From: JAULZV01 sp964401885
Lineage (GTDB): Bacteria; Patescibacteriota; Minisyncoccia; Phycocordibacterales; JAACPR01
Length of the DNA stretch: 5,790 nucleotides
Direction of reading: 5' to 3'
Assembly (NCBI GenBank): GCA_964401885.1
Contig: CAYOAC010000040.1
Location: forward strand, 1-5,790
The position numbers and the translations under genes are program-made. Under the pieces are notes generated by a model. The model was not told the DNA's origin. It worked only from the letters and a program-made list of their open reading frames with translations, and ran no database searches. Within the stretch, counting starts at the first letter, position 1. Each line of letters begins with the position of its first letter. Shown one piece after another: positions 1 through 5,247 of this stretch.

Positions 1-30
1 TTTTTTTCTGTATTTATATTTTTACAAATA

Positions 31-1998
31 TTAAATCAACTCCTCATTTTTAAATTTAATTCCATGAGCAGTTAATATTTGTTCGTATTCTTCCCTTTCA
101 ATATTTTCTACCTCTATAAGCCTATTAGCAATTATTTCTAATACTTTTTTATTTTCTTCTAGAACTCTTTTTGCTGTCTCGTGAGCAGTGTTCATAATTT
201 TTCTAACTTCAGCATCAATTTGCGCAGAAATATTTTCTGAATATTCTTTATCATCAACTCCTCGACCAAACATTGCCCTTCCCTCGTTTCCTTCCAGAGC
301 AATTGGACCAAAAACTTCTGACATACCATATTTAGTAACCATATCTCTAGCTGTTGCAGTTGAAACTTGCAAATCATTTGAAGGCCCGGTTGTTAGATCT
401 CCAAAAATCATTTGTTCCGCAACATAACCTCCAAGACTCATAGCAAGATCGTCCATAAAAGCTTTCTTTGATTGTAGTTTTCTTTCATCATCTGGCATTT
501 TTAATGTATAACCACCGGCTCGTCCTCGAGATACAATAGAAATTTTATGAACAGGATCAGCATAAGGAAGCACAGAAGCAACAAGTGCATGCCCGGCTTC
601 GTGATATGCGGTAATTTCTTTTTCTTTTTTAGAAAGCAAATGTGATTGTCTTGCAGGACCAAGAATTACTTTTTCAATTGATTGAATCAAATCATATTGA
701 GAAACTAATTTTCTATCTTCTCTTGCTGCCATAATTGCAGCTTCGTTTACAAGAGAATACAAATCAGCTCCAGAAAATCCCGGTGTTCTATTTGCGATTA
801 CATCCAGCTTTACATCTTCAGCAAGTGGTTTTCCTTTTGCATGAATTTTTAGAATCTCTTCTCTATCTGCTCTATCAGGTGAATCAATCATAACTCTTCT
901 GTCGAATCTTCCAGGTCGCAAAATTGCAGTATCAAGAACATCAGGCCTATTAGTTGCAGCCATTACAATAACTTTTTCAGTTGGTTCAAAACCATCCATC
1001 TCCACAAGAATTTGATTTAGAGTTTGTTCTCTCTCATCATTCCCCCCACCCATTCCAACACCTCTTGATCTTCCCACTGCATCAATCTCATCAATAAAAA
1101 TAATTGAAGGTGAAGCAGCTTTTGCCATTTTAAATAAATCTCTCACACGACTTGCACCAACACCAACAAACATTTCTACGAACTCAGAACCAGAAATAGA
1201 AAAGAATGTAACCCCAGCTTCTCCAGCTGTTGCTCTAGCAAGCAAAGTTTTTCCTGTTCCTGGAGCCCCCATAAGAAGAACACCTTTAGGAATTCGTGCT
1301 CCAATGTCTTGGAATTTTTTTGGATTTTTTAGAAAGTCCACAATTTCTTGAAGTTCTTGTTTTGCTTCTTTTACTCCAGCGACATCTTTAAATGTAACTT
1401 GTTGATTTGTATCTTCTGGTTTTATTAATCTTGCTTTTGATTGTCCAAAAGAAAATGGCTCCATACCACCGGCTCCTCCACTCATTTTTCTACTTAAGAA
1501 AAACCACAAACCTACCAAAAGAAGAATCGGAATTAAAATAGGAAATATAATCGAAAACCAAAATACACCTTGTGATGTTTTTACTTCAATAGGTATTGAA
1601 GACATCTGTTCACTTGTAACACCAAGATTGATAAGAGTATCAGTAATTGGTGTGCCTTGTTCTTTTTCGGTTTCTTTAACAATCGATTCACCTTTAGGAT
1701 CCTTATCTTTTAAAGTTACAAGAACATTTTCCCCGTCTATTTTTATTCTTTCTACTTTGTTCTCCTTAATTAAAGAGACAACATCGCTCAAAACAAATTC
1801 TTTTATTTTGTTTTTACTTCCAATAATTTCTGAAAAAATAAATGTTATAGAAAAAAGAAGCAATAAAACAATGAAGAAATTCTGTCCAAATCTTGGACCT
1901 TTTTTATCTTTCTTTTGAACGCCTACTATTTTAAAAGCCTTTTTATTATCATTTTTATTTGTTTCTGTATTTTTTTGTGGTTTTGAATCTTCAGTCAT
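31..1998 (-). CDS. ftsH: ATP-dependent zinc metalloprotease FtsH
   Basis: Membrane-anchored AAA+ protease that extracts and degrades membrane proteins and some soluble substrates, including ssrA-tagged proteins in characterised species. The 655-aa product is of normal length. Visible in order: a charged Lys/Asn-rich cytoplasmic N-terminus, TM1 about residues 41-59, a small extracytoplasmic domain about 60-143, TM2 about 145-168, Walker A GAPGTGKT 244-251, pore loop MFVGVG 276-281, Walker B IIFIDEID 299-306, a second region of homology from ATNRP (348) with arginines R361 and R364, the zinc motif HEAGH 466-470, and the likely third zinc ligand D542 in TGPSNDLQ. All catalytic residues are present. 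The ATG at 1998 has no Shine-Dalgarno but lies 7 nt after a TATAAT box, so the mRNA is probably leaderless. The gene stands alone, separated from the upstream minus-strand gene by a terminator. No terminator for ftsH is visible before the window edge. Confidence 0.98.
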   Translation of the reverse strand: MTEDSKPQKNTETNKNDNKKAFKIVGVQKKDKKGPRFGQNFFIVLLLLFSITFIFSEIIGSKNKIKEFVLSDVVSLIKENKVERIKIDGENVLVTLKDKDPKGESIVKETEKEQGTPITDTLINLGVTSEQMSSIPIEVKTSQGVFWFSIIFPILIPILLLVGLWFFLSRKMSGGAGGMEPFSFGQSKARLIKPEDTNQQVTFKDVAGVKEAKQELQEIVDFLKNPKKFQDIGARIPKGVLLMGAPGTGKTLLARATAGEAGVTFFSISGSEFVEMFVGVGASRVRDLFKMAKAASPSIIFIDEIDAVGRSRGVGMGGGNDEREQTLNQILVEMDGFEPTEKVIVMAATNRPDVLDTAILRPGRFDRRVMIDSPDRADREEILKIHAKGKPLAEDVKLDVIANRTPGFSGADLYSLVNEAAIMAAREDRKLVSQYDLIQSIEKVILGPARQSHLLSKKEKEITAYHEAGHALVASVLPYADPVHKISIVSRGRAGGYTLKMPDDERKLQSKKAFMDDLAMSLGGYVAEQMIFGDLTTGPSNDLQVSTATARDMVTKYGMSEVFGPIALEGNEGRAMFGRGVDDKEYSENISAQIDAEVRKIMNTAHETAKRVLEENKKVLEIIANRLIEVENIEREEYEQILTAHGIKFKNEELI

Positions 1999-2034
1999 AG
2001 TGCCAATTATACATAAAATAAGGGATTTGGCACG
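1999..2034 (-). promoter_or_regulatory. ftsH promoter overlapped by an inverted repeat (candidate operator)
   Basis: On the minus strand TATAAT occupies 2011-2006, 7 nt before the ATG, which puts the start site at about 1999-1998 (leaderless). The -35 region shows no clear match. GTGCCAA at 2000-2006 and TTGGCAC at 2027-2033 form a perfect 7-bp inverted repeat with a 20-bp gap, covering the initiation site and the -35 region. That placement suits a repressor or activator site, but the regulator is unknown. Confidence 0.6.
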
Positions 2035-2056
2035 ATGTTTCCTTTATATAAATTAT

Positions 2057-2085
2057 AAAAAAGCGGCGCACCTTCGGTGCGCCGC
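2057..2085 (-). terminator. Intrinsic terminator of the 2093-2644 membrane gene
   Basis: A perfect 10-bp GC-rich stem (2063-2072 with 2076-2085, 3-nt loop at 2073-2075) is followed on the minus strand by six T residues (complement of A 2057-2062). It sits 7 bp after the stop codon of the upstream gene and isolates ftsH from it. Confidence 0.93.
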
Positions 2086-2092
2086 AATCAAA

Positions 2093-2644
2093 TCAAGCCG
2101 GCTGAGCAACAGGGCTCCATTCAAAAAAACTCTTGAAACTATTCCACTTCTTTTTAACCCATGAATCTGTGGGATTTTCAGATTCAATAGAGGCAAAATA
2201 ATAAGCTATCACGGTGAAAAAAAATCCAAAATCTGCCGAATAATCAGCCAAGATGGAATTTTGGGTTATCTTATCTGAACCAGAGACAAAAAAGAGGATA
2301 ATGGCCATAACGAAAGAATAAACCCTGTTTACAATACAAACAAAAGATACCCTTGCATAGTTCTTGAAACCTATTTTATAAGATCTCGCTGGCATCATTA
2401 TAAAGGAGGACCAAAGAAGCACACGAAATAAAGTAAGCGTGACGGCCAAGGTAATGGTTTGAATTATTGAGTTAACTTGAAACCTAAGAATGCTTGCCGT
2501 TATTTCACTGGCAAATCCAATAATATATAGAATATTTGCCAATCGGAAATTGTTTAGTCCGATAAAACGATAAATGTGTTTTGCAATAATTTCAGTTAAT
2601 TGAAGGAGCCATTGATCAATAATAATACTGACACTGTTTTTCAT
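2093..2644 (-). CDS. Unrecognised four-helix membrane protein
   Basis: 183-aa protein that I do not recognise. Hydrophobic segments lie at about residues 34-54, 60-84, 98-121 and 134-153, preceded by an amphipathic N-terminus (about 5-30). The ~30-residue C-terminal tail is polar and Trp-rich (SWVKKKWNSF, then FFEWSP). Basic residues cluster after helix 2 (PARSYKIGFKNYAR). No catalytic motif, transporter signature or signal peptide is evident. The ATG at 2644 is the first in the frame and lies about 20 nt after a predicted start site; there is no good Shine-Dalgarno. The gene has its own promoter and a strong terminator, so it is monocistronic, divergent from smpB and codirectional with ftsH. 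A link to FtsH, as substrate or modulator, would be pure inference from position. Length, promoter and terminator make a real gene very likely. Confidence 0.85.
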   Translation of the reverse strand: MKNSVSIIIDQWLLQLTEIIAKHIYRFIGLNNFRLANILYIIGFASEITASILRFQVNSIIQTITLAVTLTLFRVLLWSSFIMMPARSYKIGFKNYARVSFVCIVNRVYSFVMAIILFFVSGSDKITQNSILADYSADFGFFFTVIAYYFASIESENPTDSWVKKKWNSFKSFFEWSPVAQPA

Positions 2645-2663
2645 AGTTGTTGAAGATCAAAAT

Positions 2664-2694
2664 TTGAAATTACTCTATCATATGCTAATATAAT
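2664..2694 (+). promoter_or_regulatory. smpB promoter (leaderless or near-leaderless start)
   Basis: TTGAAA at 2664-2669 pairs either with TGC-TAATAT (2686-2691, 16-bp spacer, extended -10) or with TATAAT (2689-2694, 19-bp spacer). Either puts the start within about 0-4 nt of the ATG at 2702. TATAAT and ATG are 7 nt apart, the same spacing as at ftsH. Confidence 0.65.
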
Positions 2695-2700
2695 ACTCAA
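2672..2700 (-). promoter_or_regulatory. Promoter of the 2093-2644 gene
   Basis: On the minus strand TTGAGT (2700-2695), a 17-bp spacer ending in TGA (an extended -10 element) and TAGAGT (2677-2672). The predicted start is near 2665, about 20 nt before the ATG. Its -35 box directly abuts the -10 of the opposing smpB promoter, so the two probably compete for polymerase. Confidence 0.55.
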
Positions 2701-2701
2701 C

Positions 2702-3148
2702 ATGTCAATAGTTACGAATAAAAAAGCAACACTGAACTACGAAGTCCTCGACAAATACGAAGGAGGACTTGAACTATTTGGTTATGAAGTAAAATCTATC
2801 AGAGCCGGAAAAATAAAATTTGATGGTTCTTATGTTGTGATATTAGGAGATGAAGTATTTTTAAAAAATGCAGAGATATCTCCCTATCAACCCAATAATG
2901 TTCCTAAAGATTTTGATGGGCAAAGAATTATAAAAATTCTTATTAGAAAAAGAGAAATTTTAAAACTAAAGCACAAAATAGATAAAGAAGGGTTAACTTT
3001 AATTCCTCTTTCAATTTTTAATAAAGGTACAAAATTAAAAATAGATTTTGCTTTAGCAAAAGGAAAAAAGAAACATGACAAAAGACAAGACATTAAAAAA
3101 CGCGAAGATAATATCGAAATTTTGAGAGTTATAAAAGGAGAAAGATAA
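2702..3148 (+). CDS. smpB: SsrA-binding protein SmpB
   Basis: SmpB binds the tRNA-like domain of tmRNA and carries it to stalled ribosomes; its C-terminal tail fills the empty mRNA channel. The 148-aa product matches the family from end to end: the NKKATLNYEVLDKYEGGLEL opening, the G-EVKS-RAGK signature (GYEVKSIRAGK, residues 27-37), the OB-fold barrel strands, and the hallmark ALAKGKKKHDKRQDIKKRE near 117-135 that ends in the decoding tail. The C-terminal tail is slightly shorter than in E. coli SmpB. The ATG at 2702 starts the conserved N-terminus. There is no Shine-Dalgarno, and the -10 box lies 7 nt upstream, implying leaderless translation. Its RNA partner ssrA is encoded on the same strand about 490 bp downstream, separated by a terminator and a divergent small-RNA unit. 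Confidence 0.97.
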   Translation: MSIVTNKKATLNYEVLDKYEGGLELFGYEVKSIRAGKIKFDGSYVVILGDEVFLKNAEISPYQPNNVPKDFDGQRIIKILIRKREILKLKHKIDKEGLTLIPLSIFNKGTKLKIDFALAKGKKKHDKRQDIKKREDNIEILRVIKGER

Positions 3149-3208
3149 AATAATTTTAAAACAAAATTCCTATACTTATATTACTTTTGCCACTAGGCAC
3201 CGGAGATT

Positions 3209-3236
3209 GCCCACTCATTGAGCGGGCTTTCGTTTT
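3209..3236 (+). terminator. smpB terminator
   Basis: Stem GCCCACTC (3209-3216) pairs with GAGCGGGC (3220-3227) across a 3-nt loop with one A-C mismatch, followed by TTTCGTTTT. It lies 60 bp after the smpB stop; the intervening 3149-3208 shows no gene. Confidence 0.75.
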
Positions 3237-3258
3237 ATATAGTCTATAAATTTTTATT

Positions 3259-3309
3259 AAAAATAAAAACCCTATCATCACACTGGCTAGCAGAGTGTGA
3301 TGATAGGGT
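3259..3309 (-). terminator. Strong minus-strand intrinsic terminator
   Basis: A perfect 16-bp inverted repeat (3269-3284 with 3294-3309, 9-nt loop) is followed on the minus strand by TTTTTATTTTT. The plus-strand flank lacks a T tract, so it terminates leftward transcription, namely the small-RNA unit starting near 3474. It also backs up the smpB terminator as an anti-convergence block. Confidence 0.9.
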
Positions 3310-3474
3310 CGATTCTATTTTCCTTTTCAGATTAAATATTTATCCATGTTGACTCCCAACACAGTACTCTACCCTTAAGGAAAATATCTCTTAACGAACT
3401 ATCTCAAACTTCCTCACATGGTTCTTGGACAAATGAAAAAACCAAGCACCCAGGGCCGTGAGACCATTCAATTC
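3262..3474 (-). ncRNA. Candidate structured small RNA, antiparallel to smpB and ssrA
   Basis: A short transcription unit of about 210 nt, delimited by a near-consensus promoter (3509-3481) and a strong terminator (3309-3259), with no convincing protein. Predicted fold, plus-strand coordinates: a 5' domain with CTCAC/GTGAG (3413-3417 with 3458-3462) enclosing CTTGG/CCAAG (3424-3428 with 3442-3446); a middle domain with a perfect 10-bp helix (3316-3325 with 3377-3386) containing a 5-bp hairpin (3347-3351 with 3357-3361); and the terminator hairpin as 3' domain. I do not recognise it as 4.5S/SRP RNA or RNase P RNA, because their conserved cores are absent. A 6S-like role is possible from the size, but the fold is not the single long hairpin expected. 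Alternative: a 26-aa TTG-started peptide (3471-3391) or a six-codon frame after GGGAG near 3347. Confidence 0.5.
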
Positions 3475-3480
3475 GAGATG

Positions 3481-3509
3481 AATATACTGTTTTTTATTAT
3501 ATTTGTCAA
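3481..3509 (-). promoter_or_regulatory. Promoter of the candidate small RNA
   Basis: On the minus strand TTGACA (3509-3504, perfect consensus), a 17-bp spacer and TATATT (3486-3481). The predicted start is near 3474. The -35 hexamer overlaps the -35 of the rightward ssrA promoter by five bases. Confidence 0.7.
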
Positions 3510-3531
3510 TGATTTTGAAATATGGTATAAT
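3503..3531 (+). promoter_or_regulatory. ssrA (tmRNA) promoter
   Basis: TTGTCA (3503-3508), a 17-bp spacer ending in TGG (extended -10) and a perfect TATAAT (3526-3531). The start is expected near 3538, giving a ~97-nt precursor leader before the mature tmRNA 5' end at 3635, which RNase P would remove. A TTGACA at 3551 has no matching -10. Confidence 0.72.
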
Positions 3532-3591
3532 ATAGATGTATCAAATTTCTTTGACAACGATGTACTTCCCTGCGAATTCTTGAAAAGTATT

Positions 3592-3618
3592 GGTGGGCCG
3601 GCCTTCGGCCGGCCCACC
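3592..3618 (+). repeat. Perfect GC-rich hairpin in the tmRNA leader
   Basis: A 12-bp perfect stem (3592-3603 with 3607-3618) with a TTC loop, 16 nt before the mature tmRNA. There is no T tract on the plus strand. The minus-strand flank AATACTTTT is a weak tail, so leftward termination is possible. The stem design (GC-only core, TTC/GAA loop) is the same as in the 2063-2085 terminator. In the tmRNA precursor it may insulate folding or guide processing. Confidence 0.8.
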
Positions 3619-3634
3619 CTATCGAGACTTCACA

Positions 3635-4012
3635 GGGGATGCTTGGCATCGACATATGAATTCCTTATATATATGCGCAGTAGAGCTTTGGTGACTCTTT
3701 AATCCGCCAAAACCTTCCAAATGCAAAGAATAAATCAATCGTTAGTCCTTTCTTTAAGGCTAACGACTTTGCCTTCGCTTACGCTAAAGCCTAAGCGACG
3801 TCCAACAATCTGATTTCTGATACGATTGTTTGGGTGAGATAATTTCAGGACAGATTAGATTTTCTCGACATCTAGTTTAAATTAAGAGATCGGTATGTGT
3901 GTGTTTTGTCTCATCTAGAACACACATACTTAAATCAAAGATTAGACTACACTGTGTAGAAGTATATTTAAGACTCATATGCACGGGGGTTCGATTCCCC
4001 CCATCTCCACCA
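3635..4012 (+). ncRNA. ssrA: Transfer-messenger RNA (tmRNA)
   Basis: One-piece tmRNA, 378 nt, that rescues stalled ribosomes with SmpB and tags the nascent chain. The acceptor stem is GGGGATG (3635-3641) with CATCTCC (4002-4008), including one G-U pair, then discriminator A and encoded CCA (4010-4012). The T arm is a 5-bp GGGGG/CCCCC stem with loop TTCGATT (3985-4001). Helix 2 pairs GCGCAG (3675-3680) with CTGTGT (3952-3957) and continues outward through the A/T-rich flanks. Pseudoknot 1 has stems AGAG/CTCT (3682-3685, 3695-3698) and TTTGG/CCAAA (3687-3691, 3707-3711). Helix 5 is CGCTTA/TAAGCG (3776-3781, 3792-3797) and holds the tag stop. Later pseudoknots include a 9-bp stem GTATGTGTG/CACACATAC (3893-3901, 3921-3929), with loop bases pairing to CAAAG (3936-3940). 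Confidence in identity and ends is high. Confidence 0.96.
3723..3794 (+). other. tmRNA tag reading frame (23 codons plus stop)
   Basis: The resume codon is predicted as GCA at 3723, exactly 11 nt after the end of pseudoknot 1, the same spacing as in E. coli tmRNA. The frame runs 23 codons to TAA at 3792 in helix 5. The tag begins AKNKS and ends ANDFAFAYAKA. Typical tags are about 8-15 residues and end in ALAA or similar; long tags ending in AFA are known in mycoplasmas. A hairpin (3740-3745 with 3760-3765, extended by CCTT/AAGG) lies inside the frame. An alternative resume codon, GCT at 3759, would give just ANDFAFAYAKA, resembling the E. coli ANDENYALAA, but it lies 47 nt from pseudoknot 1. 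Confidence 0.75.
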
Positions 4013-4094
4013 CTGTGAAATAATTAACTCTAATTGGGCTTTTTGGCTTTCATTTAAAGGCTTTTTGTTCAGTTCAAACCTTTCGAATTATAGA

Positions 4095-4123
4095 TTGACT
4101 CTTATGCTTATTTATGTTAATAT
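4095..4123 (+). promoter_or_regulatory. Promoter of the 4274-5169 operon
   Basis: TTGACT (4095-4100), a 17-bp spacer ending in TGT (extended -10) and TAATAT (4118-4123). The start is expected near 4130, leaving a leader of about 140 nt before the ATG at 4274. The stretch 4013-4094, just after tmRNA, holds no gene; a weak CTTT/AAAG hairpin with GGCTTTTTG near 4050-4070 may end the tmRNA transcript. Confidence 0.6.
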
Positions 4124-4154
4124 ACAGAAATAAGTTCATTTACATTACTTCCAC

Positions 4155-4208
4155 AATAGTCATAGCCAAAAGCTCTCGAGTATTCGAGCTCTCCTGGCTA
4201 TGACTATT
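4155..4208 (+). repeat. Long inverted repeat in the operon leader
   Basis: A perfect 13-bp inverted repeat, AATAGTCATAGCC (4155-4167) and its complement (4196-4208), encloses a second hairpin, CTCGA/TCGAG (about 4175-4189). It lies between the predicted start site and the first gene. The 3' flank is not T-rich, so it is not a simple terminator; a 5'-stabilising leader structure, a protein-binding site or a recombination site are all possible. Confidence 0.85.
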
Positions 4209-4273
4209 CACACGTCGTGATAGCCCTCTGGCACCAATAGGCCATAATGAGCCTAACCCGAAAGGAACAAATC

Positions 4274-4834
4274 ATGAACATATACACTGGAAATTACGAA
4301 GACGTTCTAAGTCAAATTAATGAATCGAAGTTTGAAGGATGGGAAACCATCATCCAAACGGAGTCTGAGCGCGCCGAATTCAAGTTCATCAGGCTTAATA
4401 GACAACTTGCCGAATTAACACAAGACGAGAAAGAAAAAGAAGGTCACCACACGGTAGCCTGCAAGGAATTAACAAGTGCACTTCTTCCGTCTTTTAACAA
4501 CTGCTTTCCTTATTCCAAAGATTCTGACTGGAGAGGTACACCTAGCCGTGAAGATGTTTTGAGGGTACAGACAGCTGTAGCTAGATTGATTCTTCAACAA
4601 ACTGAGACATTGGTTAGAGTTGCAGTCGACTCCAAATTTGCAGACAAAATGCGCAGAGCAATTAATTGGAAGGAAGAATCTCAATTCTTCTTCGAACTCG
4701 CTTCTTCCAAGCGTAAAGCCCTCAAAGACGAAATTGCCGCTGAAGTAGAAAAAAATGGAGGAAGGGACGAAGTCGAAAAACAAATCTTGGCTCGTTACCT
4801 ATACCTTAAAAGCATTGTCAAATCAATCGAATGA
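4274..4834 (+). CDS. Hypothetical soluble protein, first gene of an unknown operon
   Basis: 186-aa protein that I do not recognise. It is soluble and predicted mainly helical, with no signal peptide or membrane segment. It is rich in Glu/Lys/Arg, with likely long helices at about residues 26-56, 92-130 and 134-186. A less regular centre, FNNCFPYSKDSDWRGTPS (74-91), may be a loop or active surface. The ATG at 4274 is chosen over an in-frame ATG at 4247 because AAAGGA at 4261-4266 is a good Shine-Dalgarno 7 nt before it. The stop overlaps the next start (ATGA at 4831-4834), which implies translational coupling. Base composition is visibly less AT-rich than ftsH or smpB, and the gene lies just downstream of ssrA, a common insertion site, so acquisition by transfer is plausible. 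No function is inferred. Confidence 0.85.
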   Translation: MNIYTGNYEDVLSQINESKFEGWETIIQTESERAEFKFIRLNRQLAELTQDEKEKEGHHTVACKELTSALLPSFNNCFPYSKDSDWRGTPSREDVLRVQTAVARLILQQTETLVRVAVDSKFADKMRRAINWKEESQFFFELASSKRKALKDEIAAEVEKNGGRDEVEKQILARYLYLKSIVKSIE

Positions 4835-5169
4835 AAAAGCTCACTACCACAATTGGTGATGAACCTATCAATGAAGATGAAGCGAGAATGCTTTTACTAC
4901 TGATGTCTAAGGTAAACGATTGTTTCACCGCATTCATCCTTGATCTCGAGGTAACTATACCTGATTGTGTCTTGGGAAAAGTAGCTGCTGGATCGCGCAA
5001 GCAATTTGCAGCAAGAGTTTCTGAATGCAATCGTGTAACAGCTTATCTTACGATTCCAAACATGGGACCTGTAGCAGAAATTTCGTTCAGTAATGGAAAG
5101 ACGTTGGTGTATAAGTTCGGCCTTGGACTGAATCGACACACTGGCGAATTCTTTGTCTGCTGGAAGTAA
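4831..5169 (+). CDS. Hypothetical protein, translationally coupled to its neighbour
   Basis: 112-aa protein that I do not recognise. The ATG at 4831 overlaps the stop of the 186-aa gene by 4 bp (ATGA), with no Shine-Dalgarno of its own, so translation is probably coupled and the two products may act together. The N-terminal half is likely helical (EDEARMLLLLMSKVND, 15-30). The C-terminal half looks like a beta sheet with alternating hydrophobics (VTAYLTIPNMG, VAEISFS, KTLVYKFGLG, GEFFVCWK). It has three cysteines before the final one (C31, C46, C66, C109), without a metal-site spacing. There is no signal peptide. It is followed within 50 bp by a hairpin and a terminator, so the operon has two genes. 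Confidence 0.82.
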   Translation: MKKLTTTIGDEPINEDEARMLLLLMSKVNDCFTAFILDLEVTIPDCVLGKVAAGSRKQFAARVSECNRVTAYLTIPNMGPVAEISFSNGKTLVYKFGLGLNRHTGEFFVCWK

Positions 5170-5186
5170 ATGTCACAACCGCTTTT

Positions 5187-5240
5187 AGGATATTTGGCAC
5201 CCAAATCCTAACCTCAGCAATTCGGCTGGGGTTTTATTAT
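5187..5240 (+). terminator. Operon terminator with a preceding hairpin
   Basis: The terminator stem AACCTCAGC (5210-5218) pairs with GCTGGGGTT (5225-5233, one G-U, slight loop ambiguity), followed by TTTATTATTTAT. Immediately before it, AGGAT and TTGG pair with CCAAATCCT (5187-5209, 2-nt bulge), forming a second hairpin with loop CAC. The pair ends the 4274-5169 operon. Confidence 0.85.
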
Positions 5241-5247
5241 TTATATA

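Noticed and set aside
1..30. ftsH terminator at the left edge
   Set aside because: The T-run at 1-7 is on the plus strand; on the minus strand it reads as A residues, and no stable stem precedes it.
2022..2040. Sigma-54-type -24/-12 site (TTGGCACG) upstream of ftsH
   Set aside because: The orientation is plus strand, away from ftsH, and the TTGC -12 element is absent.
3391..3471. 26-aa minus-strand TTG-started peptide (NGLTALGAWFF...)
   Set aside because: It would start about 3 nt into the small-RNA transcript and looks protein-like, but has a TTG start, GC-rich codons unlike the neighbouring core genes, and competes with stable helices. Kept only as an alternative.
3551..3580. TTGACA at 3551 as the tmRNA promoter
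   Set aside because: No -10-like hexamer at 16-18 bp; the TTGTCA/TATAAT pair upstream is far better.
3418..3702. 94-aa plus-strand open frame
   Set aside because: It overlaps the candidate small RNA, both promoters, the GC hairpin and the first part of tmRNA; no ribosome site and no protein character.
4002..4012. att duplication of the tmRNA 3' end
   Set aside because: No second copy of the acceptor-stem or T-arm sequence occurs in the rest of the window.
4247..4273. Earlier ATG start for the 186-aa gene
   Set aside because: It has no Shine-Dalgarno and lies in a small hairpin, whereas ATG 4274 has AAAGGA at good spacing.
4469..4783. 104-aa minus-strand frame
   Set aside because: Shadow of the plus-strand 186-aa gene, without a ribosome site or promoter.
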